Positions 1-10,555 of a DNA stretch of 64,000 nucleotides are shown in pieces (position 1 is the first letter of the stretch; each line of letters begins with the position of its first letter). Below the pieces are notes generated by a model that worked only from the letters and a program-made list of their open reading frames with translations, did no database searches and had not been told where the DNA came from. Origin of the DNA: Chondrus crispus (taxonomy: Eukaryota > Rhodophyta > Florideophyceae > Gigartinales > Gigartinaceae); NCBI RefSeq assembly GCF_000350225.1, contig NW_005179250.1, forward strand, positions 124,001 through 188,000, in the 5' to 3' direction. Made by a program: the position numbers and the translations under genes.

Positions 1-448
1 TGCCAGTATGTCCGCTTCGGCAGAAGTGAGTTAAAGAGAAATATAAAACAATGAGCGCTCGTTACACATGCAATGCCTCATCCATGCTCGTGTGCCGCGC
101 ACGTTACACGTGTGCAAGTTTCCATTCCAAAGGCTTGTCGTTTCTTTCTAGAATGGCTGCATGAATATTCAAGTTTCACTGGCATATTAATATGAAACGT
201 TATTACGTTTCACCTCATGTCGTTATCTTCAAATCCAGTTCTATATTGTTGTTATACGCACATTTCGCCCAGCACATTAGTCTTGCTTGAACTGTCTCCA
301 CGCTTCAACATCTGTCAGTTCACGGCAAACTATAAACGGGTGACAGAGATGTTTTATATCCCCAGAAATCGAATACAAACTTCCCGTGAGAGGGAACGAA
401 CAAATACCCCCATGAATAATACATGGAATCCGGCTTTTGTAGGCCATA

Positions 449-672
449 TTAGTCCTCATCTTCAAACTCAAACTCAGCTGGTTTGGACAGCCTCATGTGG
501 ACGTCCGGAAACCTTTTCTTCAGCGCCATTCGCCTCGCTGCGGGGCATCCATCAGCAATTTCTCAAACGCCCCTAAATCATCATGAGACTCCAGTTCCGG
601 TACAACCTCGGGCTCGACAACTACGATTGCATAAGGGTGCATGCCCACATCATCCCAGTCCCTTTTTAGACT
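449..672 (-). pseudogene. C-terminal fragment of an unrecognised protein
   Basis: Read on the minus strand, a protein-like frame runs from about 672 (residues RDWDDVGMHPY) through VVPELESHDDLGAFEKLL to about 530. It then needs a one-base shift to continue as MALKKRFPDVHM and an acidic end FEFEDED, with a TAA at 449-451. The composition looks coding and is unlike random shadow frames, but I recognise no family. The frameshift and the missing 5' part make it a remnant. Alternatively the shift could mark a short unspliced intron. No promoter or neighbour supports function. Confidence 0.35.
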
Positions 673-698
673 GACATTAGTCAACTTTCTCCTCCAGG

Positions 699-1124
699 TG
701 GCCGGCGCAAAGCGGCCGTCGAGGTGTATGAAATGCTGCGATAGGACGATAATCAGGAGGTAGATACGGTTACGTACTCTGCTATGGCGAGCAACATCTT
801 GGCGAACCGGCTGAATATTCAGGAGTGGAGCGTTGTCAAGGAGGTTTACGATAAGTTGAGAGAGGCGGTCATCGCGAACGGAGATGTCGGGAGATCGATA
901 AAGTGCAGGAACGCACGTCGGGACCGCGGCGGAGAATGGAGGAAGGCGGTGGAAAAACTGGTCGCCAAGCTCAAGCGAATCTGTGGGTGCTCGAGGACGC
1001 TGTCAAGGGCAAATCACGCATTGGGAAGCGACCAGGGAATGATGAAAGCGGCGGAAATGCACGAAGTGGGGATATGGGAACGGAAGGCTTGGAAACGGAA
1101 TATGAAAAGCGTCTTGCCTTTTAA
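699..1124 (+). pseudogene. helix-rich gene remnant
   Basis: A plus-strand frame with residues KAAVEVYEMLR, an in-frame TAG, then VDTVTYSAMASNILANRLN and EWSVVKEVYDKLREAV looks like the paired-helix phrasing of TPR/PPR-type repeats. About 120 bases later the most protein-like frame switches (VQERTSGPRRRMEEGG and onward to TAA-type stop at 1122-1124). One stop and one frameshift within 400 bases suggest a decayed gene. The family assignment is only an impression. It ends about 300 bases before the Harbinger element. Confidence 0.25.
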
Positions 1125-1421
1125 CATCGGAGCTTGTATATACATTTGTCCGTTTTCAAATCTGTGGCGGAGGGGTGTGCGCTTCTCTCAGGTGTGAAGC
1201 TCTTTCGCCACGGCCTTTTCGGCGGGGGCCTGCATGCAGATGGGGTGGTGTTTGTGATGAGACATGAGCCAGGAGAAGGATCTGGAGGAAAAAAGAAGAT
1301 GAAGTCACTCGAGAAGAACGACTTGAGAGTGTGCGGTAGCAACAAATGGGTTCGTGATTGATGAAGACTGAACCCACTGTCAGCAAGCATCCGATAATGT
1401 TTATTCAGGTCATAACGACCC

Positions 1422-1472
1422 TTAGCGTCGTTCCAACTCAAAACGTTTGTGTACGGTATGGTATGGATTTCC
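1422..1472 (+). repeat. left terminal inverted repeat of the Harbinger element
   Basis: Starts TTAGCGTCGTTCCAACTC and contains TGTACGGTATGGTATGG. The second block is followed at 1471-1482 by its own imperfect inverted copy, so each end can also fold on itself. Confidence 0.8.
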
Positions 1473-1710
1473 ATACTGTACATTGAAAACTTTTAATTTT
1501 GTTCCAAGCAGTGTATCACAATTTATGTAGTTTGAGTAGTACTGTCGACAGTCGGAGGCCAACTCGTTATAGCCGCAATGATATTTCGCATATCGGTCCT
1601 GAGGTCGATGTCACGATGGATCGAGAGGCTGAGGAGGAACCTCTTCTTCTTTTGGAGAGCTACAAGCACTGTCTTCCGGCATACAAAGACGCAGAAAAGC
1701 ACGTCTTTTT

Positions 1711-2919
1711 GTGGCGCTGTGCTCTCTGTTATGTTGCAGCCTCTACGAGAAAAAATTCCGTAGTGCCAACAACATCCGCTTCCCATGCTGTTTTTACACC
1801 ATGCAGGCAACGGTGACAGCATCATTTCTCAAACGGTTGTACAGGATGCCCTTGAAACTGTTTCTGGACCTGGCAGAGCGGCTCGTTCAACATCAAAATG
1901 ACCCCTGCAGCAGAACGTGCCCTCTACTGCGCCTTTCTATCACTATCCGATGGCTCGCTGGGGGTTCATATCTCGATCTATCCATCGCGCACTCTCTGTC
2001 CACATCTTCTATTTACTACCACATTGACCAAATAATATTCCTTCTTGACCGATTTCTCCCTTTGTCCTTTCCGGACAATGACCGAGCTTGGCTGCAGCGA
2101 GTTTCCAATGGATTTATGCGAGGAGAAACAAGTGTTCTGCGTAGATGCTGTGGCGCGCTTGATGGTATCGCAATAAAAATTAAGGAGCCAAGTCGCAATG
2201 ATGTCCCAAACTCGTCTTCGTACTACAATCGCAAAGGTTTTTTTGCCGTGAATGTACAAGCAATGTGCGATTCTTTTTTCAGATTTACATACGTCGGTTG
2301 GCTAGCCGCAGGGTCAACTCATGACAGTGCAGCATACAGCATCACCGCTCTTGCTAGCTTGTTGGCCAAGCGGGAACACGGTTTACCTCCAGGCTATTGG
2401 GTGGCGGCGGACGACGCCTATACGTGCTCAGAACGATTGTTAACGCCTTGGCCAGGGCATAGGCTATCTACGGCAAAGGACTGCTTTAATTATTGGTAGT
2501 CTTCAGCTCGTGTTTTTATCGAGCAGGCTTTCGGGATGCTGGTCGCTCGCTGGGGCGTGTTATGGCGGCCGTTGTCGTGCGGTTTGAGAAAAAGTGTTAC
2601 AGTAGTCATGGTTTGTTTCAAACTCCATAATTTTATTATAGACCAGAATGGTGATCTTGAAGTTCCTAATCCGTCCCATGAGGATGATCAGAGTCACACT
2701 TGTCGACCTGAGCGTGTTGTACACTTCCAAGATGAAGGTGACATGGTTGAGCAGGAACATCGCCGCCGTCGAGACCTAGATACATCACGTTTACGGGAGG
2801 ATTTTACTACATTCATGACCTTGCTCTCAGGAGACCGTAAATTCGGTCTGTGTGTCGCACTACATATCTCCATCAGAAGAATCGTCCTCGTCAAGACTAC
2901 TCATGTATTTAGCAATTGA
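1711..2919 (+). pseudogene. Harbinger DDE transposase with one in-frame stop
   Basis: The frame from ATG 1711 encodes a DDE_Tnp_4-type transposase. The first catalytic Asp is in GALDGIAIKI (about residue 151). The second is in GSTHDSAAYS (about 205), and the AADDAY box is near 234. A TAG at 2497-2499 (codon 263) interrupts the frame just before SSARVFIEQAFGML, where the family's conserved Glu (IEQAFG) and C-terminal core lie. Reading continues in the same frame to 2919. A protein ending at the stop would lack the last acidic residue, so this copy is inactive unless the stop is read through. The true start may be upstream of 1711, since the N-terminal helix-turn-helix region is short. The last 60 bases overlap the convergent minus-strand gene. 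Confidence 0.8.
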
Positions 2920-4041
2920 CCGCCTTGTTTTTCGAAGTAGTTGTAAACGTAGACATTTGTAACGCTCATCTTCCTCGTCCTCCGGAATACTTTTTGAATT
3001 TTCCAACCCCTTCAGATCATCCCTAAGTTGCCGCTCGAGGTCAAGCAGGTCCCTGACTGTTGCAACCGTCTCCGTAGGAGAGGGTTTTGATTTAGTGCCA
3101 GAAGCAGCCTGACTTCCAGAAGCAGTTCCAGTACGGCTTCCTACAGGACCTGGTGAATGCTGAATTATAATTGGGGTGGGAGTGGTCTGCTCGGTTGCCA
3201 TCTGTTTCACTACTTTTGCAATGTCCGACAGGTTGTCGTCCCGACGTCTTTTGCGACCAGATTGGGGGTCTGACGGAATCGTGGACCTCGAGCGGGTGAT
3301 CTCGTCAACCGCGCTTTCTCCTCGGGAATGAAGAGGTATGGATCGAAGAACAGCGTCCAGGCTCGGGTGGTCCTTAAATACGCAGTGCATATAGCACAAT
3401 GAGTCATCTCCCCTGGTAAATTCGGGAAATGCCTCAGCGTCTAACTGCCCAGATTTTTCAAAGTTATTGGACGCAACTGTATACAGGGACCGCAGACGTG
3501 TCCATATTTGTTTTAAAGTAGTTCCATGTCTCGGGTGTGGATGGAGTTCAGCGTCAAATGTACTTAGTAGATCGTCCACAATACCGTCGACCGGCTCAGG
3601 GAGGGAGGGCAGAAAAGCGCGGTCATTAAAGAGATGTTGAAATTCATGCGCAAACGGATCATGTCGTCCTTCATCTAGCTCTGCCCTCGTCTCAGCCCGT
3701 TGATACATGCGTCGTAGAACTGGTTGATATCGCGCTTCAGAGACGACATGACAGAGACGGGCTGTCTCATGTCGGGTCCAATTTGGGGCACGAGATCTCA
3801 GCGGTGCGCGTCGCCGGGAACCGTCTGTGTTTCCTCCCAAAATAGACACATCGACATAGCCGAGGTTTTCCCATTCATTTGATAGCTTAGTTATGTATTC
3901 TGCGTTATTAATTCCATGCGTAGCGAGTCGGGCAGCTAGCACTCCTTTCTGTCCATTGCTCGAAATTCCAACCCAACGTAGTGCACCCGATAGGATCGCT
4001 TGCGGTAGTTTTTCTGGAGAGAAAGGAACGCGACGGCGCAT
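2860..4041 (-). CDS. Harbinger accessory DNA-binding protein, SAP plus Myb/SANT-like
   Basis: An intact 393-residue frame. Residues about 12-42 (LPQAILSGALRWVGIS then GQKGVLAARLATHG) have the two-helix pattern of a SAP motif. Residues about 86-205 (NWTRHETARLCHVVSE onward) resemble the SANT/Myb-like domains of Harbinger second proteins, which help the transposase enter the nucleus and bind the ends. A Ser/Pro-rich linker with a basic patch (SGRKRRRDD, about 265) follows, then an acidic coiled-coil-like C-terminus (DLLDLERQLRDDL). It converges on the transposase and overlaps it by 60 bases inside the inverted repeats, which ties it to the transposon. A longer 5' region with frames up to about 4566 may hold its leader or an upstream exon. 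Confidence 0.7.
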   Translation of the reverse strand: MRRRVPFSPEKLPQAILSGALRWVGISSNGQKGVLAARLATHGINNAEYITKLSNEWENLGYVDVSILGGNTDGSRRRAPLRSRAPNWTRHETARLCHVVSEARYQPVLRRMYQRAETRAELDEGRHDPFAHEFQHLFNDRAFLPSLPEPVDGIVDDLLSTFDAELHPHPRHGTTLKQIWTRLRSLYTVASNNFEKSGQLDAEAFPEFTRGDDSLCYMHCVFKDHPSLDAVLRSIPLHSRGESAVDEITRSRSTIPSDPQSGRKRRRDDNLSDIAKVVKQMATEQTTPTPIIIQHSPGPVGSRTGTASGSQAASGTKSKPSPTETVATVRDLLDLERQLRDDLKGLENSKSIPEDEEDERYKCLRLQLLRKTRRSIAKYMSSLDEDDSSDGDM

Positions 4042-4741
4042 GTTCTCTTGCGAAGAGGGTCCCTGAGATCGTCTCGTCTCCCCTTGAGCTGTTGGCGAGG
4101 TAATTTCTTGGTAAACATGAGCACCGTCGTGCGGAAAATATTGTCCCCGCCCTGGACGTCACGTAGATGGGAGATTTCGACGAGGAGGAGCCTGAAGTGC
4201 TGAATGTTGTCGCCGGGTGAGGTGGTTGCTTGTGACTTCGAGGTGGTCCTGTTGGTGGAAATGTTCTTGTCCGTGGTCTGAAGAAATAAATGCGGGCGAA
4301 GGCGGCGGCTGTGTGAGATCATCGCTTTGGTCCGCATCCAGGAAGCGAGGGCAAACCGTGGGGGGCATAGCTGGAGGCGTACGCTCCTGTTCTGCATGTA
4401 GAAGGGCAGAGGCGTCCCAAGTTTCCACTTGGCGGGGTAGAGGCCTGAGCGAGGACATGATGGTTTCCCAGGGGTGGGCGTAGTGAGACTCTCTAGAGAC
4501 ATGCGGGGCGTTGTGATAACAGCACCCAAATATAAAATGAAGCTGACAATCTGTCTGCTCCGCCATATCAAAAGAAGAAGATCCCGATTCGAAATTGCCA
4601 ATCGAGTTTCATACAAAAAAAGTGAGGTGGGGACTTGCAGGGGATCGGCTTGCAAGTCCCAAATGCGGTACGCGTGGAATGGAGCTGTGCCAGTGTATGG
4701 AGGAAGTTTTGGTAATGTATGCCCAATGAGCGGCTGCCATC

Positions 4742-4792
4742 GAAAACCCATACCGTACCGTACATTAAATATTGGAGTTAGAACGACCCTAA
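4742..4792 (-). repeat. right terminal inverted repeat of the Harbinger element
   Basis: The reverse complement begins TTAGGGTCGTTCTAACTCC and contains TGTACGGTACGGTATGGG, matching the left end over about 51 bases with 11 mismatches. Confidence 0.8.
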
Positions 4793-4988
4793 GAAGTCCA
4801 AATATATTTGTTGGCGGAAGGAAATCGTAAAACTTCGGAAAACACACACTGTCATAACTCTAAGATCTCTGTAAGTAAGGGTATGATATCCCGAAATGTC
4901 GATATTCTTTGCTTTGGCTAATATTTTTGACTCTTCCAAACACCGAGTATCGTTTATTCGTTCCTTGCTGACAGTGTTATGGGGGATA

Positions 4989-5118
4989 GGGATATGAGCT
5001 GATGAACACGTCAACGTCTCTACGTGGAGACGGTCACGTGGTGATCAGCGTCGGCAGGGCTGTGCTGGCCTGCTTCGCATGAAGTAATAGGGGTATGACC
5101 TGATGAACACGTCAACGT
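4989..5118 (+). repeat. direct repeat of about 29 bases
   Basis: The block at 4989-5017 recurs at 5090-5118 with three differences. The shared core is CTGATGAACACGTCAACGT. The copies are 101 bases apart and the second overlaps the first codon of the GC-rich frame that follows. No function is apparent. Confidence 0.6.
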
Positions 5119-5553
5119 GCTGCAAGGGTGGGGCAGCTGGGAGGGGGTCAGGATGAAGAAGCGTCGCAAGGACGAGCGGGCTGAAAGCGCGTTTGCGCGG
5201 GCCTCTCGCGAGCGCTTGGCCACGACGCGCTCGAAGGCGCTCTGCGCTCGTGCGGACCGAGACCTGTCGCGCGTGATCCTGGACGGGCGGCAGATCAAGC
5301 AGGCGACGCAGTTGAAGCTGGCTTCGAGGCCGTTTCCGTTCACGTTCGGGGCGCAGTGGCTGCGCGACGCGACGGCACCCGTGTGCTGCGACCTGCCCAC
5401 CGCGCGGGCTTTCGAGGAGCAGGTCACCGGGCGCATCAAGGAGATAGCCAACATTGCCACAAAGCCTATCAGCCTCTCAGCGGGCTTGCCGCTGTCCTTC
5501 AAGACCGCACGCGCAAGATCGAGGCGCGCAGTGCCCTTCGCAAGGGGCTGTAG
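5117..5553 (+). pseudogene. GC-rich, helix-rich unrecognised frame
   Basis: From ATG 5117 (or the internal ATG at 5153) a basic, alanine/arginine-rich protein is predicted: KKRRKDERAESAFARA, then RDLSRVILDGRQIKQAT, then FEEQVTGRIKEIANIA. Around 5490 the convincing frame changes by one, giving DRTRKIEARSALRKGL and a TAG at 5551-5553. Base composition is clearly more GC-rich than the flanks, which argues for a once-coding stretch. I recognise no family. A minus-strand frame over the same DNA (5020-5502) looks less natural. Confidence 0.35.
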
Positions 5554-5821
5554 CGCGTCATCAGCAGAGTTGTGTTACGTCCAGGCGATGAATTCGATCC
5601 GCCGCTTTGATCCGACCGCATCGCACCCAATCGTCGCCCGCTTTGTGCGATGCGTCACCCTCTAATTTACTCCGCTGTACCGTACGATAGGCCGTCCCCC
5701 GTCAATTCACTCACCTCGTCCCAGCTTGCCAACATATATTATTATACGCACCCTGCTCTATCCCCAGCCCACGTCCCCTTGCCCACCCCCCATTCGCAGT
5801 GTCTCACCCTCCCATCGCAGT

Positions 5822-6988
5822 ATGAAGCGCTCTTCTTCAAAGCTCAGCGGCAAGGCGAGCTCCGTGCGTAATTTGAACAAGCTCCAGTACAAGTTGGGGT
5901 TCGACCTCCACATCGAGTCTGTGGACAAGATTATAGCGTCAAGTGATGTTGTCGTTACCTGGGAACGGGGAGCCAAAGTTTTGTCAATGAAGGCTGCAAA
6001 AATTGACAGGTCTTCTGGCATCGCTCATTTCGGAGGCAAAGTTCTTTCAAAAGGAGTCACTCTCTTCAAGAAGAAGAAGGAGGGCTCCAACTTCGAAGAC
6101 AAAGTCTACAGGCTTGCCGTTTGTCAGAACTCTCAGCGTGGTAAGATTATCGGCAAGATTAAGCTCCTTTTTTGCCGATTATGTTGAGATTCCGTCATAC
6201 TCGAAGCGCATGGGCGCCCCGCTTTCCTCTGGTGGCCGTATCGTCATGCGCGTCGTTTCTACGTTCCTCGCAGATGCAAAAAATATGAAACCCTCTCGCG
6301 GCACAGCCTTCTTCGGCTCTTACGATCCGGGATCAGATGACCAGTCATCTACGGTCGGAGATGACGACGAAAGGTCGGAAATCGATGCAGGTGATTTTCT
6401 AGACGACATCGGTGTTGACGATGCCACTCTTAACGTGCAACCACCGCAACCTAAATTGCAGCAATACTTGAGAAACCCCTCAAATCTTAATCGTCAAGGG
6501 AATACACCCGCTCCTGAAGACCCTGTACAGAAGTCAAAGCTACAGCGCAAGCCATCTTCGTCACCGAGAATCGCGTTTTCAGGGACTGACTGGTCACTTG
6601 GAACCTCACACAGCAGTCGTTTTAGAAATACTGAGACGGACGTCGGTGTCACTAACACGGCAGGACCATCACGGCTTGAGTTTGACAAGCTGCGTAGGGA
6701 AAATCGAGCACTCAGGCAACAGAACGATGACCTTCTTCAAAACAAGGAATCGCTTGAACGGGAGCTAGAGGACAGCCGGTATGGAGAAGACGCAGAATCT
6801 CTTAAAAACGGATGGCAGAAAACACAGCTCTGAGACGAGATGTAGAAGATCTGGAGGTAAAGCTTTCAAGGGAGCCCGTCTAATCAGATGTCGTGCGTGA
6901 TTTGCGAGAGGAGAAAATGGCACTTGCTATTCTAACTTTGGAGAAGGATGTGCTTCACCACCAATTGCGAAAGCTGACGAGGGGTTAA
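5822..6988 (+). pseudogene. NT-C2 domain and coiled-coil protein (EEIG1/EHBP1-like), broken
   Basis: ATG 5822 opens a basic N-terminus (MKRSSSKLSGKAS), then a beta-rich domain: LQYKLGFDLHIESVD, VVVTWERGAKVLS, FEDKVYRLAVCQNS, GKIIGKIKL. This is the layout of the NT-C2 lipid/membrane-associated domain of EEIG1/EHBP1-type proteins. A run of six T at 6168-6173 shifts the frame. The next frame continues sensibly with ADYVEIPSYSKRMGAPL to about 6300, then an acidic linker and a coiled coil (about 6690-6830). A second shift near 6810 leads to MAENTALRRDVEDLEVKL with a TAA inside, ending at 6988. Two shifts and one stop indicate a pseudogene, although one single-T error in the assembly could explain the first. 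An AT-rich TATATTATTATA stretch at about 5733 could be the old promoter. Confidence 0.6.
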
Positions 6989-6999
6989 GAAGTGACAGG

Positions 7000-7890
7000 A
7001 CGGTGTTCTTGCCAGTGAGCAGTCAGGAAGCCGGTCGGGGAGTACTGCCAGTGCAGATGCGACTTATTTGGCGCCATGAAAGGGGGCCTTCATGCTTGGT
7101 AGATATAACTTGAAGATGGTTGCGGTTCGGTTGACTACTAGTTCGAATTATGTGTGTAACACGTCAACTACAGCATCCTAGACATATATAAACGTGGAAA
7201 TGACTTTTTGAAAAACGAGAAACGTTGCATCATCTTCGTTTATTGTGGGAGGGCAAAGGCGACCAGAATTGCCCCGAAGTAATATCCACCTACGGTACAT
7301 ATGCAAATCTCGCTCCGAGTCGATATAAATATATGCACAACATCTAACTCTCGAGGACAGAAAACCTTACCAGCTGCCTCCTCCACCACCACCGCCACCA
7401 CTGCTGCCACCTCTAAAAGCGAAAGAACTGCCATCGGCTCCCGACCGCCGCGCCTCAGTGACAGCAGCCGGATCCAACCGCGTCAATTCCGGACTTGTAG
7501 TCATGGGTGCTTGATCGTGTTGACGTGAGTTCCAGTCGTTCAACATTTCGAGTGTGATAAAATGGCTGTAGTAATGCTGAGCCCTTTGCATATGAAAGTT
7601 CTACTCCGTTTCACAAACATCCCAGCCACTGGGTTGACCGTTGTTCGTTCGGACCTCGACTGTTTTCGGCTCCAGGACCGCTCTGTCGAGATAGGGAAGT
7701 GGCGCAGGTGGGTGCAGATACGATCAGTGACGACAGCGATGAGGGAAATGTGGATGTGGCATCCAGTGATGGAATGGAAGAGGCAATAAAGACAAAGACC
7801 GGACAAGAGACCAGCGAAGACGACGTCCACTGCGTAAGGTTCGCACTGCAATGTACAGTATTTAGTTGAATTTTTCATATTAAATATACA
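7000..7890. other. no gene supported
   Basis: Only short, inconsistent frames are present. A simple (CCACCA-like) proline/serine repeat lies at about 7377-7420. Nothing else stands out before the MITE-like element. Confidence 0.4.
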
Positions 7891-7894
7891 CTTA

Positions 7895-8392
7895 CAGTGG
7901 ACCACACCCAATAGTGCTACCCCGTGACAAGGGCTTCTAATTGGCACTATTACGAGGGTAGCACTATACCATATTGCACTTAGAGAAGATATTGGCTTCA
8001 CCTATTGGGGTACGAAGAAGTCATTTAAGATTGATTGCCTTTCTCCCGTGCGCTCTCTTTCAATCCTACATTGATTGAAAACACGTTTCGCCTTGCGAAT
8101 GTACATTGCAACTTCTTCAAGCCGAGTCGTGGCCGTTTTCACTGCCGGCCATAGTTGGTTTGTTTGAAGGGAGAGCTCAAAACATTGTTAGGGGGTGTCG
8201 GAATGAAGACATTCGATGTTTCAGACAGGCAGCTTGGCGACGAATGGTGGCGCCCATGACACGGCCACCCGCCGGCGCACTGCCTGCCATCTGTCCACGA
8301 GGCAGTATGATAAATGCCTGCCAAAGCACTTTACCTAGCACTATTTGGAGGGTTGCACTATTCAAAGTGACACTATATCGCGACCCCCCCTG
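7895..8392. mobile_element. short non-autonomous pogo/Fot1-like element (MITE)
   Basis: The left end reads TA then CAGTGGACCACACCC. The right end, reverse-complemented, reads TA then CAGGGGGGGTCGCG. Both ends then carry AATAGTGC-type blocks followed by ACCC. CAG termini flanked by TA (7893-7894 and 8393-8394) are typical of pogo-type Tc1/mariner elements. A further inverted pair, ATAGTGCTACCC / GGGTAGCACTAT, lies inside the left end (7911-7966). No transposase frame is visible in its 498 bases. Assignment rests on the ends only. Confidence 0.5.
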
Positions 8393-8785
8393 TACCGGCT
8401 ACCGTGATGGCGTGACAGTCACGGAGAGGGCTACAAGAGCACTAAGAGATCTCCCTGGGTCAAAATGCAAGCAGAAGACGCTAAAATACTTGCAGAACCC
8501 CTAAGGAGCTCCCATTACAGTACTTATTGTCTAGTGTTTTCAATGACTGCGGAATGGTTAAGCAACTTCTGGTGGGCTTATAACATAACTAAAGAAAAGA
8601 ACGATCTTTGCACTAGAAACCGATCTACCAGAAAACCCTGTTCTACCTCAATTCTCCCATCGATACTTCAGATTGGGATTGTGATAAGGAATTCTTCGAG
8701 GATGCCCAGCGTGTGGAACAAAGAGGGTTCTTTCGTTTGAAGATTTAAAAAGGCAAAACGGAGGAGGCGAGGTTCGGAGCCACTT

Positions 8786-9227
8786 GTGTGGGGTAAGGCA
8801 TACTTGGTCGATTGCGAGAGCGGAATGAGAGATCATAGTCAAAAACTTTCTCGTTTTGAGCTCCGGGTTTTGTACATAGCTGGGCCGACTGAAGAGCTCA
8901 TTTGGCTTTTCTTTGTTGATGACAGTATGGCGTCCAAAATTCAACTAGCACGACAAGATCAATACGGTTTTCTATGAGAGTGAACCTTCTGAGGAAAGTT
9001 TGAACGAGTTATTTGAGAAGGGGCTGAACTACTTGCAGACATGCCACTCGGTAGTACCCAATTTTCAATTGGCGTCACTGCGTCATGGTGATTATTCGCC
9101 TGTACAATGCCAGAAGTGCAAAGCCATAGAGCTTTTCGTTTATTACGGCCCTGGATGGCGGTTTGATTGGAATGTCTTCGAAAATGGATTTGAAACTGGG
9201 AATGCACAGATACGTCTAAGTACATAA
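8786..9227 (+). pseudogene. degenerate coding stretch with a CxxC pair
   Basis: Two successive frames look coding: LVDCESGMRDHSQKLSRF onward to 8977, then, after a one-base shift near 8970, ESLNELFEKGLNYLQTC, FQLASLRHGDYSP and VQCQKCKAIEL to 9227. The QCQKC motif could be half of a zinc-binding site. It may be an earlier part of the same broken gene as the protease-like stretch that follows, because both are on + and both are rich in Cys pairs, but stops between them prevent certainty. Confidence 0.3.
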
Positions 9228-9737
9228 TAGAAGTGCATTAAAACATAACCTGTCGTGCAACGAACACGTTAAGAAGTAGTTCTGAATTTCTTTGAATGCT
9301 AACTCAAAAACAAGCACGAATTTGCTGTGCTCTCCATCTAGGTGTCTACATTTAGCTGTCGGTAACTCAAAAGGTTCTCGTGGAGTCTTATTTGAATTTA
9401 CTAGCAAAGGGACGTGAATTCTCTCACTCTGACAGAGCTCAGGGGTCGGGGGATTGGGGGTCAGGTTTCCAGATTGCAAATTACCATTTCCATGAATTAA
9501 GAACAATCGTCGCTAATCACGTCGCATATATTTTCAGAGCACCGCCCAAACGTTCCAAAAATGTTTTGCCTGCATGGCGGCTCGAGGGGGCCTGTGGCAT
9601 GTGGGAAATTTAAAAATAGCAAGCGGAGGGATGCCCAAGAAACCCCACTCCGGCATAAGTCCCATTGAGGGAGTTTCTGCCAATGATTCAATGAAAAATC
9701 ACTGCCCTGCCGTAAAAAACAGGCAGGGCAGAGCAAA

Positions 9738-10555
9738 AGATTGACATCGAGAAGAGTGAGGTCAGTCCGTCCAACGATACTGCACCATGTCCGCTGAAAG
9801 AGAACCGAACTCCAGCTCGTGATACTGGTGCAGGAGCTCCTTCAAGCGCTGCAGAGCAGAAAGAAAAGATTGACGGCGGTTCCACAAGCGCCAATCCCCT
9901 GTTAATCTCCAAGAGTATCAAAAAGAGCTCTCCCATCCGTATCGACTAACGAGGAAGATTGTCAAGCGCCTCTGAACTGGGTACCAAGAATGCATCAAAC
10001 CTGGCTCTGATGAGACTGCAGGATGTCTTTCAGAACGTACAAGACCTGAAGACCAGACTGAAATCGGGATTACATCATTCCCAAGTGCTCGCTCCTTCAA
10101 GCCATCTTTGGGCTGCATAATGAGTAATCCCTTGGATCTTTGTGCATGCCAGCACAAAAACGCGCCAGTAAGAATGCATCAGTGCCCCAGTTGTATTGCC
10201 GACAAAACGCATGTTTTCTCTTTTCCCATAGTAACGCATGTTTTTCGTGGACAAAGACAAAAAGAGGTTTATCACCAAAGTCAAGTCCTCTGCATTGTCC
10301 TGGAACCTTTCTGAGAGCTTCATTGCATCCGAGTTTGAAAGTGCTAAGTTCCACAAGTCCAAGGAGGCTCTCGTCGATGAATACCAGAACGTGCAGATGC
10401 GAACTTTGAGGAATCGAGGATTTACGGCTGTCGAAGAATTAGCTGCGAATGCATCTCCGCTCAATGAGTTTTCAAAGTTGATCTATTGGGATAGCAACTC
10501 GTGCGCGCTAGACTCTATTTTGGCAATCTTACCATACATTCTAAAGAGGGCACCA
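9738..10555 (+). pseudogene. ubiquitin-protease-like gene, 5' part, cut by retrotransposon A
   Basis: Protein-like blocks in changing frames: VSPSNDTAPCPLKEN (about 9756), LSSASELGTKNASNL (about 9960), a Cys pair QCPSC (about 10180), then from 10238 a clean frame FFVDKDKKRFITKVKSS up to IYWDSNSCALDSILAILPY. The SNSCALDSIL box resembles the catalytic Cys box of C19-type ubiquitin proteases (family pattern N-x-C-x-x-D-S). The frame is cut at codon CCA by the LTR at 10556 and continues in the same frame beyond the right LTR at 24374. Frameshifts upstream of 10238 show it was decaying independently of the insertion, or is spliced in a way I cannot see. Confidence 0.45.
10551..10555 (+). repeat. 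target-site duplication CACCA, left
   Basis: Identical to 24369-24373 on the far side of retrotransposon A copy 1. Confidence 0.9.

Larger units (their letters stand above)
1422..4792 (+). mobile_element. PIF/Harbinger DNA transposon, about 3.37 kb
   Basis: The two ends form terminal inverted repeats matching at about 40 of 51 positions (1422-1472 against the reverse complement of 4742-4792). Between them lie the two genes expected of this superfamily: a DDE_Tnp_4-type transposase on + and a Myb/SANT-like DNA-binding protein on -. The outermost trinucleotides are TTA (1422-1424) and TAA (4790-4792), the TWA-type target of the superfamily. On the same strand they are not identical, so they may belong to the inverted repeat and not to a clean target duplication. 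The transposase carries an in-frame stop, so this copy is probably not autonomous as it stands. The minus-strand gene is intact. Confidence 0.85.

Noticed and set aside
5020-5502. 160-codon minus-strand ORF
   Set aside because: Shadow of the plus-strand GC-rich frame, with less natural composition.
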